A DNA stretch of 64,000 bases, taken from the NCBI RefSeq assembly GCF_008244685.1, contig NZ_VTFT01000001.1, forward strand, positions 1,591,248 to 1,655,247, read 5' to 3'. This DNA is from Luteimonas viscosa (GTDB lineage Bacteria > Pseudomonadota > Gammaproteobacteria > Xanthomonadales > Xanthomonadaceae). The translations under genes were made by a program, and so were the position numbers. This document shows positions 1-10,718 of the stretch, piece after piece (position 1 is the first letter of the stretch; each line of letters begins with the position of its first letter). The notes under the pieces are model-generated. The model was not told where the DNA came from. It did not search any database and worked only from the letters and a program-made list of their open reading frames with translations.

Positions 1-1
1 G

Positions 2-2935
2 ACCGCGCCACTGGAGCGCCGGCTCGGGCAGATCCCCGGGCTCAACCAGATGTCGTCGACCAGTTCCGGCGGCGCCTCTGTGATCACCCTGCAGTTCGCG
101 CTCGAGATCGACCTGGGGGTGGCCGAGCAGGAGGTACAGGCCGCGATCAACGCCGCCGGCAGCTTCCTGCCCGACGACCTGCCGATGCCGCCGGTGTACC
201 GCAAGGTCAATCCGGCCGACACCCCGATCCTGACCCTCGCCATCACGTCCTCGACGATGGCGCTGCCGGAGGTCTACGACCTGGTCGACACGCGCATGGC
301 GCAGCGGCTGTCGCAGCTGCCGGGCGTGGGCCTGGTGAGCATCGCCGGCGGCCAGCGTCCCGCGGTGCGGATCCAGGTCAATCCATCGGCGCTGGCGTCG
401 GCGGGCGTGGGCATGGCCGACATCCGCGCGGCGATCGCCGCGGCCAACGTCAACATGCCCAAGGGCAGCTTCGACGGCCCGACCCGCGCGATCATGCTCG
501 ACGCCAACGACCAGATGCGTTCGGCCGATGAGTACCGGCGACTGGTGGTGAGCTGGCGCGAGGGTGCGCCGCTGCGGCTGGGCGATGTCGCCACCATCAG
601 CGAGGGCGCCGAGAACCGGCAGCTCGCGGCCTGGTCGGGCGAGATGCCCGCGATCCTGCTCAACATCCAGCGCCAGCCCGGCGCGAACGTGATCGAGGTG
701 GTCGACGGCATCCACGAACTGCTGCCGCAGCTGCGTGCGTCGATGCCGGCCGCGGTCGACGTGGCCGTGCTCAGCGATCGGACCGAATCGATCCGCGCCT
801 CGATCCGCGGCGTGCAGCACGAGCTGCTGCTGGCGATCGGGCTGGTGGTGCTGGTGACCTTCGTGTTCCTGCGCACGATTCCGGCCACCATCATCCCGAG
901 CCTCGCGGTACCGCTGTCGCTGGTCGCGACCTTCGGCTTCATGCTGCTGGCCGGGTTCTCGCTCAACAACCTCACGCTGATGGCGCTGACCGTCGCCACC
1001 GGCTTCGTGGTCGACGATGCGATCGTGATGCTGGAGAACGTCGCCCGGCACCTGGAAGAGGGCAAGTCGCGGATGCAGGCCGCGTTCGACGGCGCGCGCC
1101 AGATCGGCTTCACCCTGATCTCGCTGACGGTCTCGCTGATCGCGGTGCTGATCCCGCTGCTGTTCATGGGCGACGTGGTGGGGCGGCTGTTCCACGAATT
1201 CGCGATCACGCTCGCGGTCGCGATCGGCATCTCGCTGGTGGTCTCGCTGACGCTCACGCCGATGCTGTGCGCCCGGTTCCTCAAGGCCGGCCGCGACCAC
1301 GGCATTGCCGACCACGCGAGCGGCGATGCCCAGGCCGCCGGCTCCGAGGGCGACATGTTCGATCGTGTGGTCGCGCGCTACGACCGCGCCCTGCACTGGA
1401 CCCTGGCGCGGCAGCCGCTGATGCTCGGGGTCACCGTGGCCACGCTGGCGCTCACGGTCGCGCTGTACCTCGCGGTGCCGAAGGGGTTCTTCCCGTCGCA
1501 GGATGCGGGCCTGATCCAGGGGATCAGCGAGGCGCCCGCGTCGATCTCGTTCCAGGCGATGGCGCAGCGGCAGCAGGCGCTGGCGACGGCGATCCTCGAG
1601 GACCCGGACGTGGCGACGCTGTCCTCGTTCATCGGCGTCGACGGCAGCAACCCCACGCTCAATACCGGCCGCTTCCTGATCGAGCTCGAGCCGCATGCCG
1701 ACCGCGACGCCGGCGCGCACGCGATCATCGAGAGGTTGCAGGAGCGCGTCGCGCAGGTGCCCGGCATCGCCCTGTTCCTGCAACCGGTGCAGGAGCTGTC
1801 GATCGAGGACCGCGTCAGCCGCGGCCAGTACCAGTTCGCGCTGACCAGCCCCGACCACGCCGCGCTGGCGCAGTGGACGCCACGGATGACCGGACACCTG
1901 CGCGACACCGGCGCGTTCGCCGACGTCTCCAGCGACCTGCAGAACGAAGGGCTGCAGGCCTGGGTCGACATCGACCGCGATGCCGCCGCGCGCCTGGGCA
2001 TCCAGGCTTCGGACGTGGCCGACGCGCTCTACGACGCCTTCGGCCAGCGCCAGATCTCGACCATCTTCACCCAGGCCAACCAGTACCGCGTGGTGCTGGA
2101 AGCCGACGCGCAGTTCCAGCTCGGTCCGGAGGCGATCGAACGCATCTATGTGGCCACCGCCGACGGCGGGCAGACGCCGCTGGCGGGCATCGCCCGCGTC
2201 TCGACCCGCAACGCGCCGCTGCTGGTCAGCCACATCGGGCAGTTCCCGGCTGCGACCGTCTCGTTCAACCTCGCGCCCGGCGCCTCGCTCGGCGAGGCGG
2301 TCGAAGAAATCGAGGCGGCCTCCGCGGCGATCGGCCTGCCGGCGTCGGTCGAGCTGCGGCTGCAGGGCGCGGCCCAGGCCTTCCGCAACTCGTTGTCCAG
2401 CACGCTGTGGCTGATCCTGGCCGCGGTGGTGGTGATGTACATCGTGCTGGGCGTGCTCTACGAGAGCTTCATCCACCCGGTGACGATCCTGTCCACCCTG
2501 CCCTCGGCCACCGTCGGCGCGCTGGCCGCGCTGCTGCTCAGCGGACGCGGCCTGGACCTGATCGCCGTGATCGGCATCATCCTGCTGATCGGGCTGGTGA
2601 AGAAGAACGGCATCATGATGGTCGACTTCGCGCTGGAGGCCGAGCGCGAGCAGGGCCTGTCCCCGCGCGAGGCGATCCACCGCGCCGCGCTGCTGCGCTT
2701 CCGCCCCATCCTGATGACCACGCTGGCGGCGTTGTTCGCCGCGGTGCCGATGATGCTCGCCAGCGGCTCGGGCGCCGAGCTGCGCCAGCCGCTGGGCCTG
2801 GTGATGGTGGGCGGCCTGCTGGTGAGCCAGGTGCTGACCCTGTTCACCACGCCGGTGATCTACCTGTTCTTCGACCGGCTGACGCGATCGAGGGCGCAGG
2901 CAGCAGCGGCCGATGGCGAAACGGCTGCGCGCTGA
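2..2935 (+). CDS. mdtB: RND multidrug efflux permease, MdtB-like (5' end cut by window)
   Basis: Inner-membrane proton-driven pump of the hydrophobe/amphiphile efflux (HAE1) family, which works as a trimer with a periplasmic adaptor and an outer-membrane channel. The frame is open from base 2, so the N-terminus (first helix and start of the porter domain) lies outside the window; about 977 residues are visible against about 1040 for the family. The proton-relay pair of the fourth helix is visible as [10 protein letters not shown] (Asp338 and Asp339 of the visible part), and the second transmembrane half near the C-terminus has the usual [11 protein letters not shown] segment. The next gene is a second permease of the same family, the arrangement of mdtBC, where both permeases form one heterotrimeric pump. 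The substrate cannot be read from sequence. No adaptor gene is visible; it is probably upstream. Confidence 0.9.
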   Translation, partial: TAPLERRLGQIPGLNQMSSTSSGGASVITLQFALEIDLGVAEQEVQAAINAAGSFLPDDLPMPPVYRKVNPADTPILTLAITSSTMALPEVYDLVDTRMAQRLSQLPGVGLVSIAGGQRPAVRIQVNPSALASAGVGMADIRAAIAAANVNMPKGSFDGPTRAIMLDANDQMRSADEYRRLVVSWREGAPLRLGDVATISEGAENRQLAAWSGEMPAILLNIQRQPGANVIEVVDGIHELLPQLRASMPAAVDVAVLSDRTESIRASIRGVQHELLLAIGLVVLVTFVFLRTIPATIIPSLAVPLSLVATFGFMLLAGFSLNNLTLMALTVATGFVVDDAIVMLENVARHLEEGKSRMQAAFDGARQIGFTLISLTVSLIAVLIPLLFMGDVVGRLFHEFAITLAVAIGISLVVSLTLTPMLCARFLKAGRDHGIADHASGDAQAAGSEGDMFDRVVARYDRALHWTLARQPLMLGVTVATLALTVALYLAVPKGFFPSQDAGLIQGISEAPASISFQAMAQRQQALATAILEDPDVATLSSFIGVDGSNPTLNTGRFLIELEPHADRDAGAHAIIERLQERVAQVPGIALFLQPVQELSIEDRVSRGQYQFALTSPDHAALAQWTPRMTGHLRDTGAFADVSSDLQNEGLQAWVDIDRDAAARLGIQASDVADALYDAFGQRQISTIFTQANQYRVVLEADAQFQLGPEAIERIYVATADGGQTPLAGIARVSTRNAPLLVSHIGQFPAATVSFNLAPGASLGEAVEEIEAASAAIGLPASVELRLQGAAQAFRNSLSSTLWLILAAVVVMYIVLGVLYESFIHPVTILSTLPSATVGALAALLLSGRGLDLIAVIGIILLIGLVKKNGIMMVDFALEAEREQGLSPREAIHRAALLRFRPILMTTLAALFAAVPMMLASGSGAELRQPLGLVMVGGLLVSQVLTLFTTPVIYLFFDRLTRSRAQAAAADGETAAR

Positions 2936-2973
2936 TGCATGCATCGCGCTCCAGGTGCGTCGACGGTTCCCTC

Positions 2974-3020
2974 CCTTCTCCCGCTTGCGGGAGAAGGTGC
3001 CCCGTAGGGGCGGATGAGGG
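2974..3020. repeat. REP-like palindrome, single unit
   Basis: A near-perfect palindrome (CCTTCTCCCGC, TT, GCGGGAGAAGG at 2974-2997) is followed by a small hairpin (GCCCC-GTA-GGGGC, 2999-3011) and GGATGAGGG. The same three-part unit bounds the array at 36772-37035, once in each orientation. It lies in the 244-nt gap between the two efflux permease genes. A second GC-rich hairpin stretch follows to about 3165. A REP (repetitive extragenic palindrome) is the likely class; no RAYT transposase is visible in the window. Confidence 0.7.
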
Positions 3021-3179
3021 CGCTTGGCCTCGGGTCGGGCTTGCCCCCATCCGCCTGCGGCACCTGCCCGGCCCGACGCAGCGCGCCGTGCGTTCGGTCG
3101 GCCGGCGCGGCAATGCCGCGCGAGCAGGCCGTTCTCGCCCCCCGCAAGCGGGGGAAGCAGAAGTGCGAGGCCGACGCTG

Positions 3180-6100
3180 ATGGAGACGCAGCGCGTCAAC
3201 CTCTCGCGGCTGTTCATCGAACGCCCCGTCGCGACCATCCTGCTGGCGATCGCGGTGGTGCTGGCGGGCATGCTCGCCTACCGCATGCTGCCGGTGGCGC
3301 CGCTGCCGCAGATCGATTACCCCGCGATCCAGGTCAGCGCCAGCCTGCCGGGCGCCAGTCCCGAATCGATGGCATCGACCGTGGCCACGCCGCTCGAGCG
3401 CGCGCTCGGCACCATCCCCGGCATCACCCGGATCAGCTCCACCAGCAGCCAGGGCAACGCCCGGATCGACCTGCAGTTCGCGCTCGACCGCAACGTCGAC
3501 GAGGCCGCGCGCGAGGTGCAGGCCGCGATCAATGCCGCGCGCGCGCAACTTCCGTCGGGCATGCCCGGCATGCCGCAGTACCGCAAGATCAACCCCTCGC
3601 AGGCGCCGATCCTGGCGCTGGCGCTGAGTTCGTCGACGATGACGCCGGGACAGGTGTACGACGTCGCCTCGACCGTCATCGCGCAGAAGATCGCGCAGAT
3701 CCCCGGCGTGGGCCAGGTCGAGGCCGGCGGCGCTTCGCTGCCGGCGGTGCGGGTATCGCTGAACCCGAACGCCCTCAACCAGTACGGCATCGCGCTGGAC
3801 GAGGTCGCCGGCGCGATCCGCGAGGCCAACGCGTTGCGTCCGCTTGGCCACGTGGTGCGCGGCGATCGCCAGTGGCAGGTCGAGGCCGGACTGCAGCTGC
3901 GCACCGCGGCCGAGTATCGCGACCTGGTGGTGGCCTGGCGCAACGGGCGACCGGTGCGGCTGCGCGATGTCGCCGACGTCAACGAGGGCACCGAGGACCG
4001 CTACGCCGCCGGCTTCCACAACGACCGCGACGCGGTGCTGCTGGTGGTCAGCCGCCAGCCCGGCGCCAACATCATCCGCACGGTCGATGCCATCCACGCG
4101 CAGATGGACGGCCTGCGCGCACTGCTGCCGCCGGACATCGACATGGCGCTGGTGATGGACCGCTCGCCGGTGATCCGCGCCACCATGGCCGAGGCCGAGA
4201 CCACCCTGCTGCTGGCGGTGGCGCTGGTGGTGCTGGTGGTGCTGGCGTTCCTCGGCAGCTGGCGCGCGGCGCTGGTGCCGACGCTGGCGATCCCGGTCTC
4301 GCTGTTCGGCGCGCTGGCGATCATCTGGATGCTCGGCTTCTCGCTCAACACCATGTCGCTGATGGCGCTGATCGTGGCCGCGGTGCTGGTGGTGGACGAT
4401 GCGATCGTGGTGCTGGAGAACATCTCGCGCCACATCGACGCGGGCCTCTCGCCGTGGCAGGCCTCGATGCGCGGCGCCGGCGAGGTCGGCACCACCCTGC
4501 TGTCGATGAACGTGGCGCTGGGCGTGGTGTTCGTGTCGATCCTGTTCCTCGACGATTTCGTCGAGCGCCTGTTCCGCGAGTTCTCGCTGACCCTGGTGGC
4601 GGCGATGACGGTCTCGCTGCTGGTCTCGCTGAGCCTCACGCCCACGCTGTGCGCGCGCCTGCTCGGCCGCCATCGCCGCACCGCCGACGTGCCGAAGTGG
4701 CAGCGCATGGGTACCCACGTGTCCGACCGGCTGCGCGGGCTGTACCTGCGCTCGCTCGGCGGCACGCTGCGGCACACCACCCTTGCGCTGGCGATCCTGC
4801 TCGGTGCGATCGTGTTCAACGCCTTCCTGTTCGCCAAGGTTCCCAAGGGCGTGGTGCCCGAGCAGGACACCGGCCAGCTGCGCGGCTTCGCGCGCGGCGA
4901 CGACGGCCTGTCGTTCCAGGTGATGCAGCCGAAGATCCAGACCTACCGCGAGTACCTGCTGACCGATCCGGCGATCGCCGACATCTCCGGCTACATCGGC
5001 GGCGGCACCGGCGTGAACAACGGTTTCGTCATCATCCAGATGAAGCCGCTGTCCGAGCGCGGCGTGTCCAGCCGCGAGGTGATCGATCGCCTGCGCGAAG
5101 GCCTGCCCAAGGTTCCCGGCGGCAACCTGTGGCTGTGGGTCGACCAGGACATCCGCATCGGCGGCGGCGGCGGAGACGAGGGCAACTACGACCTGCAGCT
5201 GCTGGCCGGCGACATCGAACCGCTGCGCGAATGGACGCCGCGCATCCGCGCCGCGCTGGAGGCGCTGCCGCAGCTGGTGGACGTGGATTCGGGCGGCGAC
5301 GAGGGCATGCGCCAGGTGGCGCTGGACATCGACCGCAGCGCCGCCGCGCGCCTGGGCGTGGACATGCGCACGATCGCGACCGTGCTCAACAACTCCTTCA
5401 GCCAGCGCCAGGTCGCGACCCTGTACGACAGCCTCAACCAGTACCGCGTGGTGATGGAACTCGACCCGCGCTACACCCAGACCCCGGACACGCTCGACCA
5501 GGTGTTCGCGATCGGCGGCGACGGCGGGCGCGTCCCGCTGTCGGCGTTCGCGCGCTGGGAATACGGCATGGCGCCGGACCGCATCCAGCACCGCGAGCAG
5601 TTCCTCTCGACCAGGGTGAGCTTCGCGCTGGCGCCGGGCGTGACCCTCGACGGGGCGGTCGACGCGATCGACGCCGCGATGGCGCGGATCATGCTGCCCA
5701 ACGAGGTGCAGGCGAAACTGGGCGAGGAAGCCGGCAGCCTGCAGGAGATGCAGGACCGCCAGGTGTGGCTGATCCTGGGCGCGGTACTGGCCGTGTACCT
5801 GGTGCTCGGCGTGCTGTACGAAAGCTACGTCCAGCCACTGGCGATCCTCTCGATCCTGCCCTCTGCCGGAATCGGCGCATTGCTGGCGCTGCTGCTGTTC
5901 GACAACACGCTCGACCTGATCTCGCTGCTCGGCCTGTTCCTGCTGGTCGGCGTGGTGATGAAGAACACCATCCTGATGGTCGACTTCGCCCTGGCCGCGC
6001 AGCGCGAACAGGGCCTGTCGGCCGATGCCGCGATCCTGGAAGCGGCGAAGCTGCGCTTCCGCCCGATCCTGATGACCAGCCTGGCGGCCCTGCTGGGCAT

Positions 6101-6302
6101 GCTGCCGCTGGTGCTGTCGACCGGCGAAGGGTGGGAGATGCGGCGGCCGCTCGGGCTGGCGATCGTCGGCGGCCTGCTGGTGAGCCAATGGCTGACGCTC
6201 TACACCACGCCCGCAGCGTTCCTGGTGCTGGCGCGGCTGCGCGCGCGGTTCTCGCGCGACAAGCAGACCGCGGCGCCTGGCACGAGTCCGGCCGCCCGCT
6301 GA
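3180..6302 (+). CDS. mdtC: RND multidrug efflux permease, MdtC-like
   Basis: Full-length HAE1-family efflux permease of 1040 residues, normal for the family. The ATG at 3180 was chosen because the protein then starts METQRVNLSRLFIERPVATI, the typical cytoplasmic N-terminus leading into the first helix; the frame is open further upstream but runs through the REP-like repeat. The proton-relay pair is VVDDAIVVLEN (Asp406, Asp407). Two large periplasmic porter loops separate two bundles of six helices. It follows the MdtB-like gene in the same direction and probably forms a mixed trimer with it. The last residues after the final helix (SRDKQTAAPG) form a short cytoplasmic tail. Regulation is not visible here; the adaptor and any two-component regulator would be upstream of the window. 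Confidence 0.92.
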   Translation: METQRVNLSRLFIERPVATILLAIAVVLAGMLAYRMLPVAPLPQIDYPAIQVSASLPGASPESMASTVATPLERALGTIPGITRISSTSSQGNARIDLQFALDRNVDEAAREVQAAINAARAQLPSGMPGMPQYRKINPSQAPILALALSSSTMTPGQVYDVASTVIAQKIAQIPGVGQVEAGGASLPAVRVSLNPNALNQYGIALDEVAGAIREANALRPLGHVVRGDRQWQVEAGLQLRTAAEYRDLVVAWRNGRPVRLRDVADVNEGTEDRYAAGFHNDRDAVLLVVSRQPGANIIRTVDAIHAQMDGLRALLPPDIDMALVMDRSPVIRATMAEAETTLLLAVALVVLVVLAFLGSWRAALVPTLAIPVSLFGALAIIWMLGFSLNTMSLMALIVAAVLVVDDAIVVLENISRHIDAGLSPWQASMRGAGEVGTTLLSMNVALGVVFVSILFLDDFVERLFREFSLTLVAAMTVSLLVSLSLTPTLCARLLGRHRRTADVPKWQRMGTHVSDRLRGLYLRSLGGTLRHTTLALAILLGAIVFNAFLFAKVPKGVVPEQDTGQLRGFARGDDGLSFQVMQPKIQTYREYLLTDPAIADISGYIGGGTGVNNGFVIIQMKPLSERGVSSREVIDRLREGLPKVPGGNLWLWVDQDIRIGGGGGDEGNYDLQLLAGDIEPLREWTPRIRAALEALPQLVDVDSGGDEGMRQVALDIDRSAAARLGVDMRTIATVLNNSFSQRQVATLYDSLNQYRVVMELDPRYTQTPDTLDQVFAIGGDGGRVPLSAFARWEYGMAPDRIQHREQFLSTRVSFALAPGVTLDGAVDAIDAAMARIMLPNEVQAKLGEEAGSLQEMQDRQVWLILGAVLAVYLVLGVLYESYVQPLAILSILPSAGIGALLALLLFDNTLDLISLLGLFLLVGVVMKNTILMVDFALAAQREQGLSADAAILEAAKLRFRPILMTSLAALLGMLPLVLSTGEGWEMRRPLGLAIVGGLLVSQWLTLYTTPAAFLVLARLRARFSRDKQTAAPGTSPAAR

Positions 6303-6327
6303 GCACGGCGCGCCCGGTTTCGACGCT

Positions 6328-6621
6328 TCACTCCGTCGCGACGCCGGCGGTCGCTTCCCCGAAGAACGCCAGCTTGCGCGGCTTCGGCAACCGCTTGAGC
6401 TGCCACTCGGCGCGCGAGGCGGCGGCGCGGTCGGGATAGGCGCGACTCGCGATCAGGCGCAGCGGCAGGCGCCCGCGCGTGTAGCGCGCGCCCTTGCCCG
6501 ATGCATGCGCCCGCAGGCGCGCCTCGAGATCGTTGCTGATCCCGGCGTACCAGCTGCCGTCGCCGCATTCGAGCAGGTACAGCCACCAGCAGGGCGGCCG
6601 ATCGCTCACGCCGGCCACCAT
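6328..6621 (-). CDS. GIY-YIG nuclease superfamily protein
   Basis: A 97-residue protein consisting of one GIY-YIG domain, similar in size to the stand-alone UPF0213/YhbQ family. The catalytic signature reads [19 protein letters not shown], with Tyr in the second half of the motif, a downstream Arg in LEARLRAH, and the KGARYTRGR segment typical of this subfamily. Function in the family is poorly known; DNA repair or nucleic-acid processing is usually assumed. The ATG at 6621 was chosen because the conserved domain begins right after it; a GTG at 6609 is also possible, and the open frame extends upstream to 6732. It stands alone, convergent with the efflux genes and divergent from the sigma factor gene. 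Confidence 0.8.
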   Translation of the reverse strand: MVAGVSDRPPCWWLYLLECGDGSWYAGISNDLEARLRAHASGKGARYTRGRLPLRLIASRAYPDRAAASRAEWQLKRLPKPRKLAFFGEATAGVATE

Positions 6622-6785
6622 GCCGGGCCGTCGCCAGCGTCCGCGGCGCGCGGCCGACGCGCAAAACAAGGTGCATGGAGGAGAATCGCCCCGGTCATGC
6701 GCGCAGCATGCCCGATGCCATACGCGGCGCACAGGCGGTAGGATGCGGCCGGACGATTCTGCGCGCTGCCGGCGGGAGCCAGGAC

Positions 6786-7346
6786 GTGGGAGAAGGCGAC
6801 GAAGACATCACCCTGCTGTTGCAGCGCGCCCGCCAGGGCGACGCGGCGGGTACCGCGCGCGCCTACGCCCTGCTCTACGACGAGCTGCACAAGGTCGCGC
6901 GCAGCCTGCTGCACGGCGGCCAGGGCACGCTGACGCCGACCGTGCTGGTCAACGAAACCTACCTGCGCCTGTGCGGCGGCGATGCCGTGCTGCCGCTGGA
7001 AAGCCGCAAGCACTTCTTCGCCACCGCCGCGCAGGCGATGCGCTGGATCGTCGTCGACCACGCGCGCCGCGCGCAGGCGCAGCGCCACGGCGCCGGGCTG
7101 GTGCGGATCGAGCTCGACGAGAACCTGCCGGACGGCATGAAGCCGGACGACCTGCTGGCGCTGGATGCCGCGCTGGATGCGCTGGAGCGGATCGACCCCG
7201 CGCGCCGCGAACTGGTGGAATTGCGTTTCTTCGCCGGCCTGGGCTACGAGGATATCGTGCCGTTGCTGGGACGCTCGGAGCGCACCCTCAAGCGCGAATG
7301 GGCGGCCACGCGCGCGGCACTGCAGACGCTGATGGACTCGCCGTGA
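6786..7346 (+). CDS. ECF sigma factor (kinase-linked type), module A
   Basis: An extracytoplasmic-function sigma factor of 186 residues with regions 2 and 4 only. GTG at 6786 is preferred because GGGAG lies just upstream and the resulting length fits the family; an ATG at 6711 is an alternative. Region 2 holds LVNETYLRL, and region 4 ends with the helix-turn-helix [20 protein letters not shown]. Where ordinary ECF factors have an acidic DAED-type motif just before LVQE, this one has TPTV (Thr50 and Thr52), so negative charges are missing. In kinase-linked ECF factors of the EcfP/EcfK type, phosphorylation of a threonine here is known to switch on core binding. The gene sits 463 nt upstream of a transmembrane Ser/Thr kinase and resembles the sigma gene at 50818. 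No anti-sigma gene is visible. Confidence 0.85.
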   Translation: MGEGDEDITLLLQRARQGDAAGTARAYALLYDELHKVARSLLHGGQGTLTPTVLVNETYLRLCGGDAVLPLESRKHFFATAAQAMRWIVVDHARRAQAQRHGAGLVRIELDENLPDGMKPDDLLALDAALDALERIDPARRELVELRFFAGLGYEDIVPLLGRSERTLKREWAATRAALQTLMDSP

Positions 7347-7442
7347 CCCGGCGCAGTGGCACGCACGGACCGGTTAGCGCGAATGCTGCGGAGGAAGCCG
7401 TGCGTGCGCGGCCGATTCCACCCCAGCCGCGAGAACCCCGCC

Positions 7443-7796
7443 ATGCGAATCCTGTTCACCCCCTGCCTGCTGCTGATCCTCGCGGGCGCCCCCGCCGCTG
7501 CCGATGCACAGGGCATCCTGCGCACCCGGCCGGCGCCCGAGCGTCCGCCGACGACCGAAGCCGGCTGCACCCTGGACCTGGTCAAGGCCAGCGGCCGGGA
7601 GCGCAAGATCCGCAACCGCGCCGAACGCGAAGCACGGGACGCCTGGGAGCGCAACGTCAGGCGCAAGTACGGCCCCGCCTTCGCCCGCTGGGGGAACTCG
7701 GCGCGCCACACCCGCCTGCTGGAGTGCAAGACCTCCGATCGCGGATTGATCGAGAAGCACTGGTGCTGGGCGGCGGCGACGCCCTGCGCGGGATGA
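7443..7796 (+). CDS. Small secreted cysteine-containing protein, unknown
   Basis: A 117-residue protein that I do not recognise. The ATG at 7443 gives a clear signal peptide (MRILFTPCLLLILAGAPAAA followed by DAQG), so it is probably periplasmic or secreted. The mature part is basic, rich in Arg and Glu, and has four cysteines (in AGCTL, LECKT, HWCW and TPCAG), which could form two disulfides. It lies between the ECF sigma gene and the kinase gene, 13 nt before the kinase start, and reads in the same direction, so it is likely co-expressed. A ligand or sensor partner for the kinase is one possibility, but nothing in the sequence proves it. Confidence 0.65.
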   Translation: MRILFTPCLLLILAGAPAAADAQGILRTRPAPERPPTTEAGCTLDLVKASGRERKIRNRAEREARDAWERNVRRKYGPAFARWGNSARHTRLLECKTSDRGLIEKHWCWAAATPCAG

Positions 7797-7809
7797 AGGC
7801 ACGGCGCAC

Positions 7810-10611
7810 GTGAGCGACGGCGCCTCCCGTGCCGGCGACTGGCAGGCGGCGCTGGCGCTGGTCGAACGGCTGCTCGACCTGCCACCCGGCGAGCGGGAGG
7901 CGGCGTTGCGCGCGGGAGCCGCCACGCCGGACATCCGCGAGCTGGCGGCGAGGATGCTGGCGGCCGACAGACAGCCCAGCGTGCTGGACATGCCGTTGGC
8001 CAACGTCCCCGCCGGGGATACCGGTCCCACCGACCTCGTCGGCCGGCGCATCGGTCGCTGGCTGCTGACCGGCCTGCTCGGGCACGGCGGCATGTCGGTG
8101 GTCTACCGTGCGCGTTCGCTGACGCCACCGGCCGGACAGGAAGCGGCGCTGAAGCTGCTGTCGATGGCCGCGGCCACCGCCGCGGGCCGTGCGCGCTTCG
8201 GTCGCGAGATCGAGATCCTCGTGCGCCTGCGCCACCCGGGCATCGCGCCGCTGCACGAGGCCGGCGTCGCCGCCGACGGCACCCCGTGGTTCGCGATGGC
8301 GCTGGTCGAGGGCATCGACATCGCCACCTGGTGCCGGGAGCAGGGTCCCGGCGTCGCGCAACGCGTCGAGTTGCTGCTGCAGGTCTGCGACGCGGTCGCG
8401 CACGCGCACCGGCACCTGGTGATCCACCGCGACATCAAGCCGTCGAACGTGATGGTGGATGCCGAGGGCCGCGCGATCCTGCTCGACTTCGGCATCTCGC
8501 GCATGCTCGAAGCCGGCGCCGCCGACGTCACCGGCACCGGCACCTATGCCTTCACCCCACGCTACGCCGCCCCCGAGCAGATCGCGGGCGGCGCGATCAC
8601 CACCGCCACCGATGTGTACGGCCTCGGCAGCCTGCTGCACCTGTTGCTGCTGGGCGGCGCGCCGCAGTTCCCGGCGCACGCGCCGGATGCCGAATGCGTC
8701 CACCCGGCGACGCTCGCCCGCCGCGAGGGCGATCGCGCGTTGCGCAAGGCGCTCTCCGGCGACCTGGGCGAGATCCTGCACAAATCGCTGGCGCGCGATC
8801 CGGCCCGGCGCTATCCCGGCGCGAGCGAGCTTGCGACCGACCTGCGCGCATGGAAGGCGGGCGAGCCCGTGGCGGCGCGCCAGGGCGGACGCGCGTATCG
8901 CATGCGCCGGTTCGTCGCTCGCCACCGGCTTCCGGTGGCGCTGGGAACGGGCATGGTCCTGGCCCTGGCCGTCGGTGCCGCGCTGGCGCTGTGGCAACGA
9001 CAGGAGGCGCTGCATCAGGCCGGACAGGCCAGGGCCGCGGCCAACTCGTCGATGCGGCAACTGGCGTTCCTGCGCACGCTGCTCGACATGCTGGTGCCCA
9101 GCAACGAAGCCGAGGCCGCGATGGGACGTGAGGCCGTGATCGGCGAGGCGGCCCGGCGTGCCAGAACGGAACTCTCGGGACAGCCGGTCGAACTGGCGGC
9201 GGTCCAGGTGCAGCTGGGCAGGTTGTATCGCCGCATCGGCCGGTTCGACGAAGCCGAACAGCTGTTGGACCAGGCGATGGACCTGGCCGAAGGCAACGGC
9301 GGTTTCGGCGTGCCGCAACGGGTCGAGATCCTGCTGGCACGCGCACAACTGATGACCGATCGGAAACAGGATCCGGAACGTGCGGAAGCCTACTATCGCG
9401 AGGCGATCGCGATGTTGTCCGCAGTGCGGGGGTCGCTTGAACAGTGGCAGTCGGCCAAACGCTCCTACGCGGTGCACCTGGGCAACCGGGGCGATTACGA
9501 CGATGCCCTGTCGCAGGTGCGGGATGCGCTGTCGCATTGCGACGAAGCGGTCGCGACGTCGATGGAATGCCAGCTGCTGCACTACCAGCTGGGGACGATC
9601 TACGGGCACCAGGGACGGGTGGGCGAAGCGATCGGGCAACTGGAGCGTGCGGAGCGCGGATTGCGCGACCACCACCCGAGCGCGCAGACGACGTGGTTCG
9701 TTGTCGTCCGGGCGCTCGCGGCCGCCTACGCACAGGTGGGCCGCTACGCGCAGGCGGTGGACCTGCTGCGCGACATGCTCGATTCGCACGCGCGCGTCTT
9801 CGGCCGGCCGACGGTCGATTCGATACAGGCGTTGACCACCCTGGCCGACGCACTCGACCGGCTGGGCCTGTTCGACCAGGCCGTGGACGCAGCGAAGCAG
9901 GCGATGGAGCAGGCCGCCTCGATCCATGGCGCTTCGTCCAGCCAGTACGCGAATGCCGTGACTGCGCTGGGCAACGCCCGGTACCGGTACGGCGACTGGT
10001 CCGGGGCCCTGGAGGACTACCGTCGCAGTCATGCCCTGATGCTGGAGATCCATGGCGCCGAGCATGCGGCAGTGGCGATCGCCGAAGGCAATGTCGGCAA
10101 TGCCCTGCGCGACGGCGGAGACGCGAGGGCCGCCTTGCCCTGGCAGCGGGCGGCGACCGAACGGATGGCGCGCACGCTCGGGACCGATTCGCGGCGGTAC
10201 GCCGCACGCCTGTCCAACCTGGCGAGAACCCGGTTCGCGCTCGGCCAGCTGGACCAGGCGCGCGCCGGCTTCGACCGGGCGATCGAGTTGTATCGGCGAC
10301 ACGGCAGCGAGGACGACTTCGCACCGCACTACATCCGGGCCAATCGGGCGTTGGTGCGCGCCGCCCAGGGCGAGACCCGCCAGGCCCGGCTCGATGTGCT
10401 GGAAGGAATGGAGGGCGTGGTGGCTTCGCAGGGTGCCCGGAGCGGAATGGCGCTGGAATCGCTGGCGTGGGCCCTGACGTTGCATTGCCGGCCCGCGCCA
10501 TCGGCCGACTGCGCGCCATTGCGGCGGCGCGCGCAGGCGGTGCTGCAGGAGCAGGCCGCCCTGCCGCCACTGGAACGGCGGATGCTGTCGGCCGCACTCG
10601 CGGACGACTGA
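7810..10611 (+). CDS. Transmembrane Ser/Thr protein kinase with TPR-like extracytoplasmic region, module A
   Basis: A 933-residue PknB-type kinase starting at GTG 7810. After a short N-terminal segment the kinase domain spans about residues 80-350: glycine loop GHGGMS (91-96), ATP lysine Lys115, catalytic loop HRDIKPSN (206-213), DFG (226-228) and APEQ (254-257), so it looks active. One transmembrane helix follows (about 376-396). The rest, to about 930, is helical with repeats such as LGRLYRRIGRFDEAEQLLDQ, typical of tetratricopeptide units, and should face the periplasm. The nearby sigma factor with threonines in region 2 is the obvious substrate. The kinase at 51378 has the same layout and almost the same length. 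What the TPR region senses is not known. Confidence 0.9.
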   Translation: MSDGASRAGDWQAALALVERLLDLPPGEREAALRAGAATPDIRELAARMLAADRQPSVLDMPLANVPAGDTGPTDLVGRRIGRWLLTGLLGHGGMSVVYRARSLTPPAGQEAALKLLSMAAATAAGRARFGREIEILVRLRHPGIAPLHEAGVAADGTPWFAMALVEGIDIATWCREQGPGVAQRVELLLQVCDAVAHAHRHLVIHRDIKPSNVMVDAEGRAILLDFGISRMLEAGAADVTGTGTYAFTPRYAAPEQIAGGAITTATDVYGLGSLLHLLLLGGAPQFPAHAPDAECVHPATLARREGDRALRKALSGDLGEILHKSLARDPARRYPGASELATDLRAWKAGEPVAARQGGRAYRMRRFVARHRLPVALGTGMVLALAVGAALALWQRQEALHQAGQARAAANSSMRQLAFLRTLLDMLVPSNEAEAAMGREAVIGEAARRARTELSGQPVELAAVQVQLGRLYRRIGRFDEAEQLLDQAMDLAEGNGGFGVPQRVEILLARAQLMTDRKQDPERAEAYYREAIAMLSAVRGSLEQWQSAKRSYAVHLGNRGDYDDALSQVRDALSHCDEAVATSMECQLLHYQLGTIYGHQGRVGEAIGQLERAERGLRDHHPSAQTTWFVVVRALAAAYAQVGRYAQAVDLLRDMLDSHARVFGRPTVDSIQALTTLADALDRLGLFDQAVDAAKQAMEQAASIHGASSSQYANAVTALGNARYRYGDWSGALEDYRRSHALMLEIHGAEHAAVAIAEGNVGNALRDGGDARAALPWQRAATERMARTLGTDSRRYAARLSNLARTRFALGQLDQARAGFDRAIELYRRHGSEDDFAPHYIRANRALVRAAQGETRQARLDVLEGMEGVVASQGARSGMALESLAWALTLHCRPAPSADCAPLRRRAQAVLQEQAALPPLERRMLSAALADD

Positions 10612-10718
10612 GCCCGCCCCGGGGCGGCTGCGGCCGCACCGTTGGCACTTTTACCGACCGATTCCGAATGTGCAGGTAAGCGGCCCGTGCGCCGCAACCT
10701 GCACCCGGGGAGTCCGCC

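Noticed and set aside
2844..6188. Long open frame (1114 codons) on the minus strand across the mdtC gene
   Set aside because: It is a shadow of the efflux gene in GC-rich DNA: its predicted protein is almost only Gln, His, Arg and Ala, with no domain, and it runs opposite a clear RND permease.
7657..10485. Minus-strand open frame of 942 codons over the module A kinase gene
   Set aside because: The plus-strand kinase has all catalytic motifs; the opposite frame has no recognisable feature.
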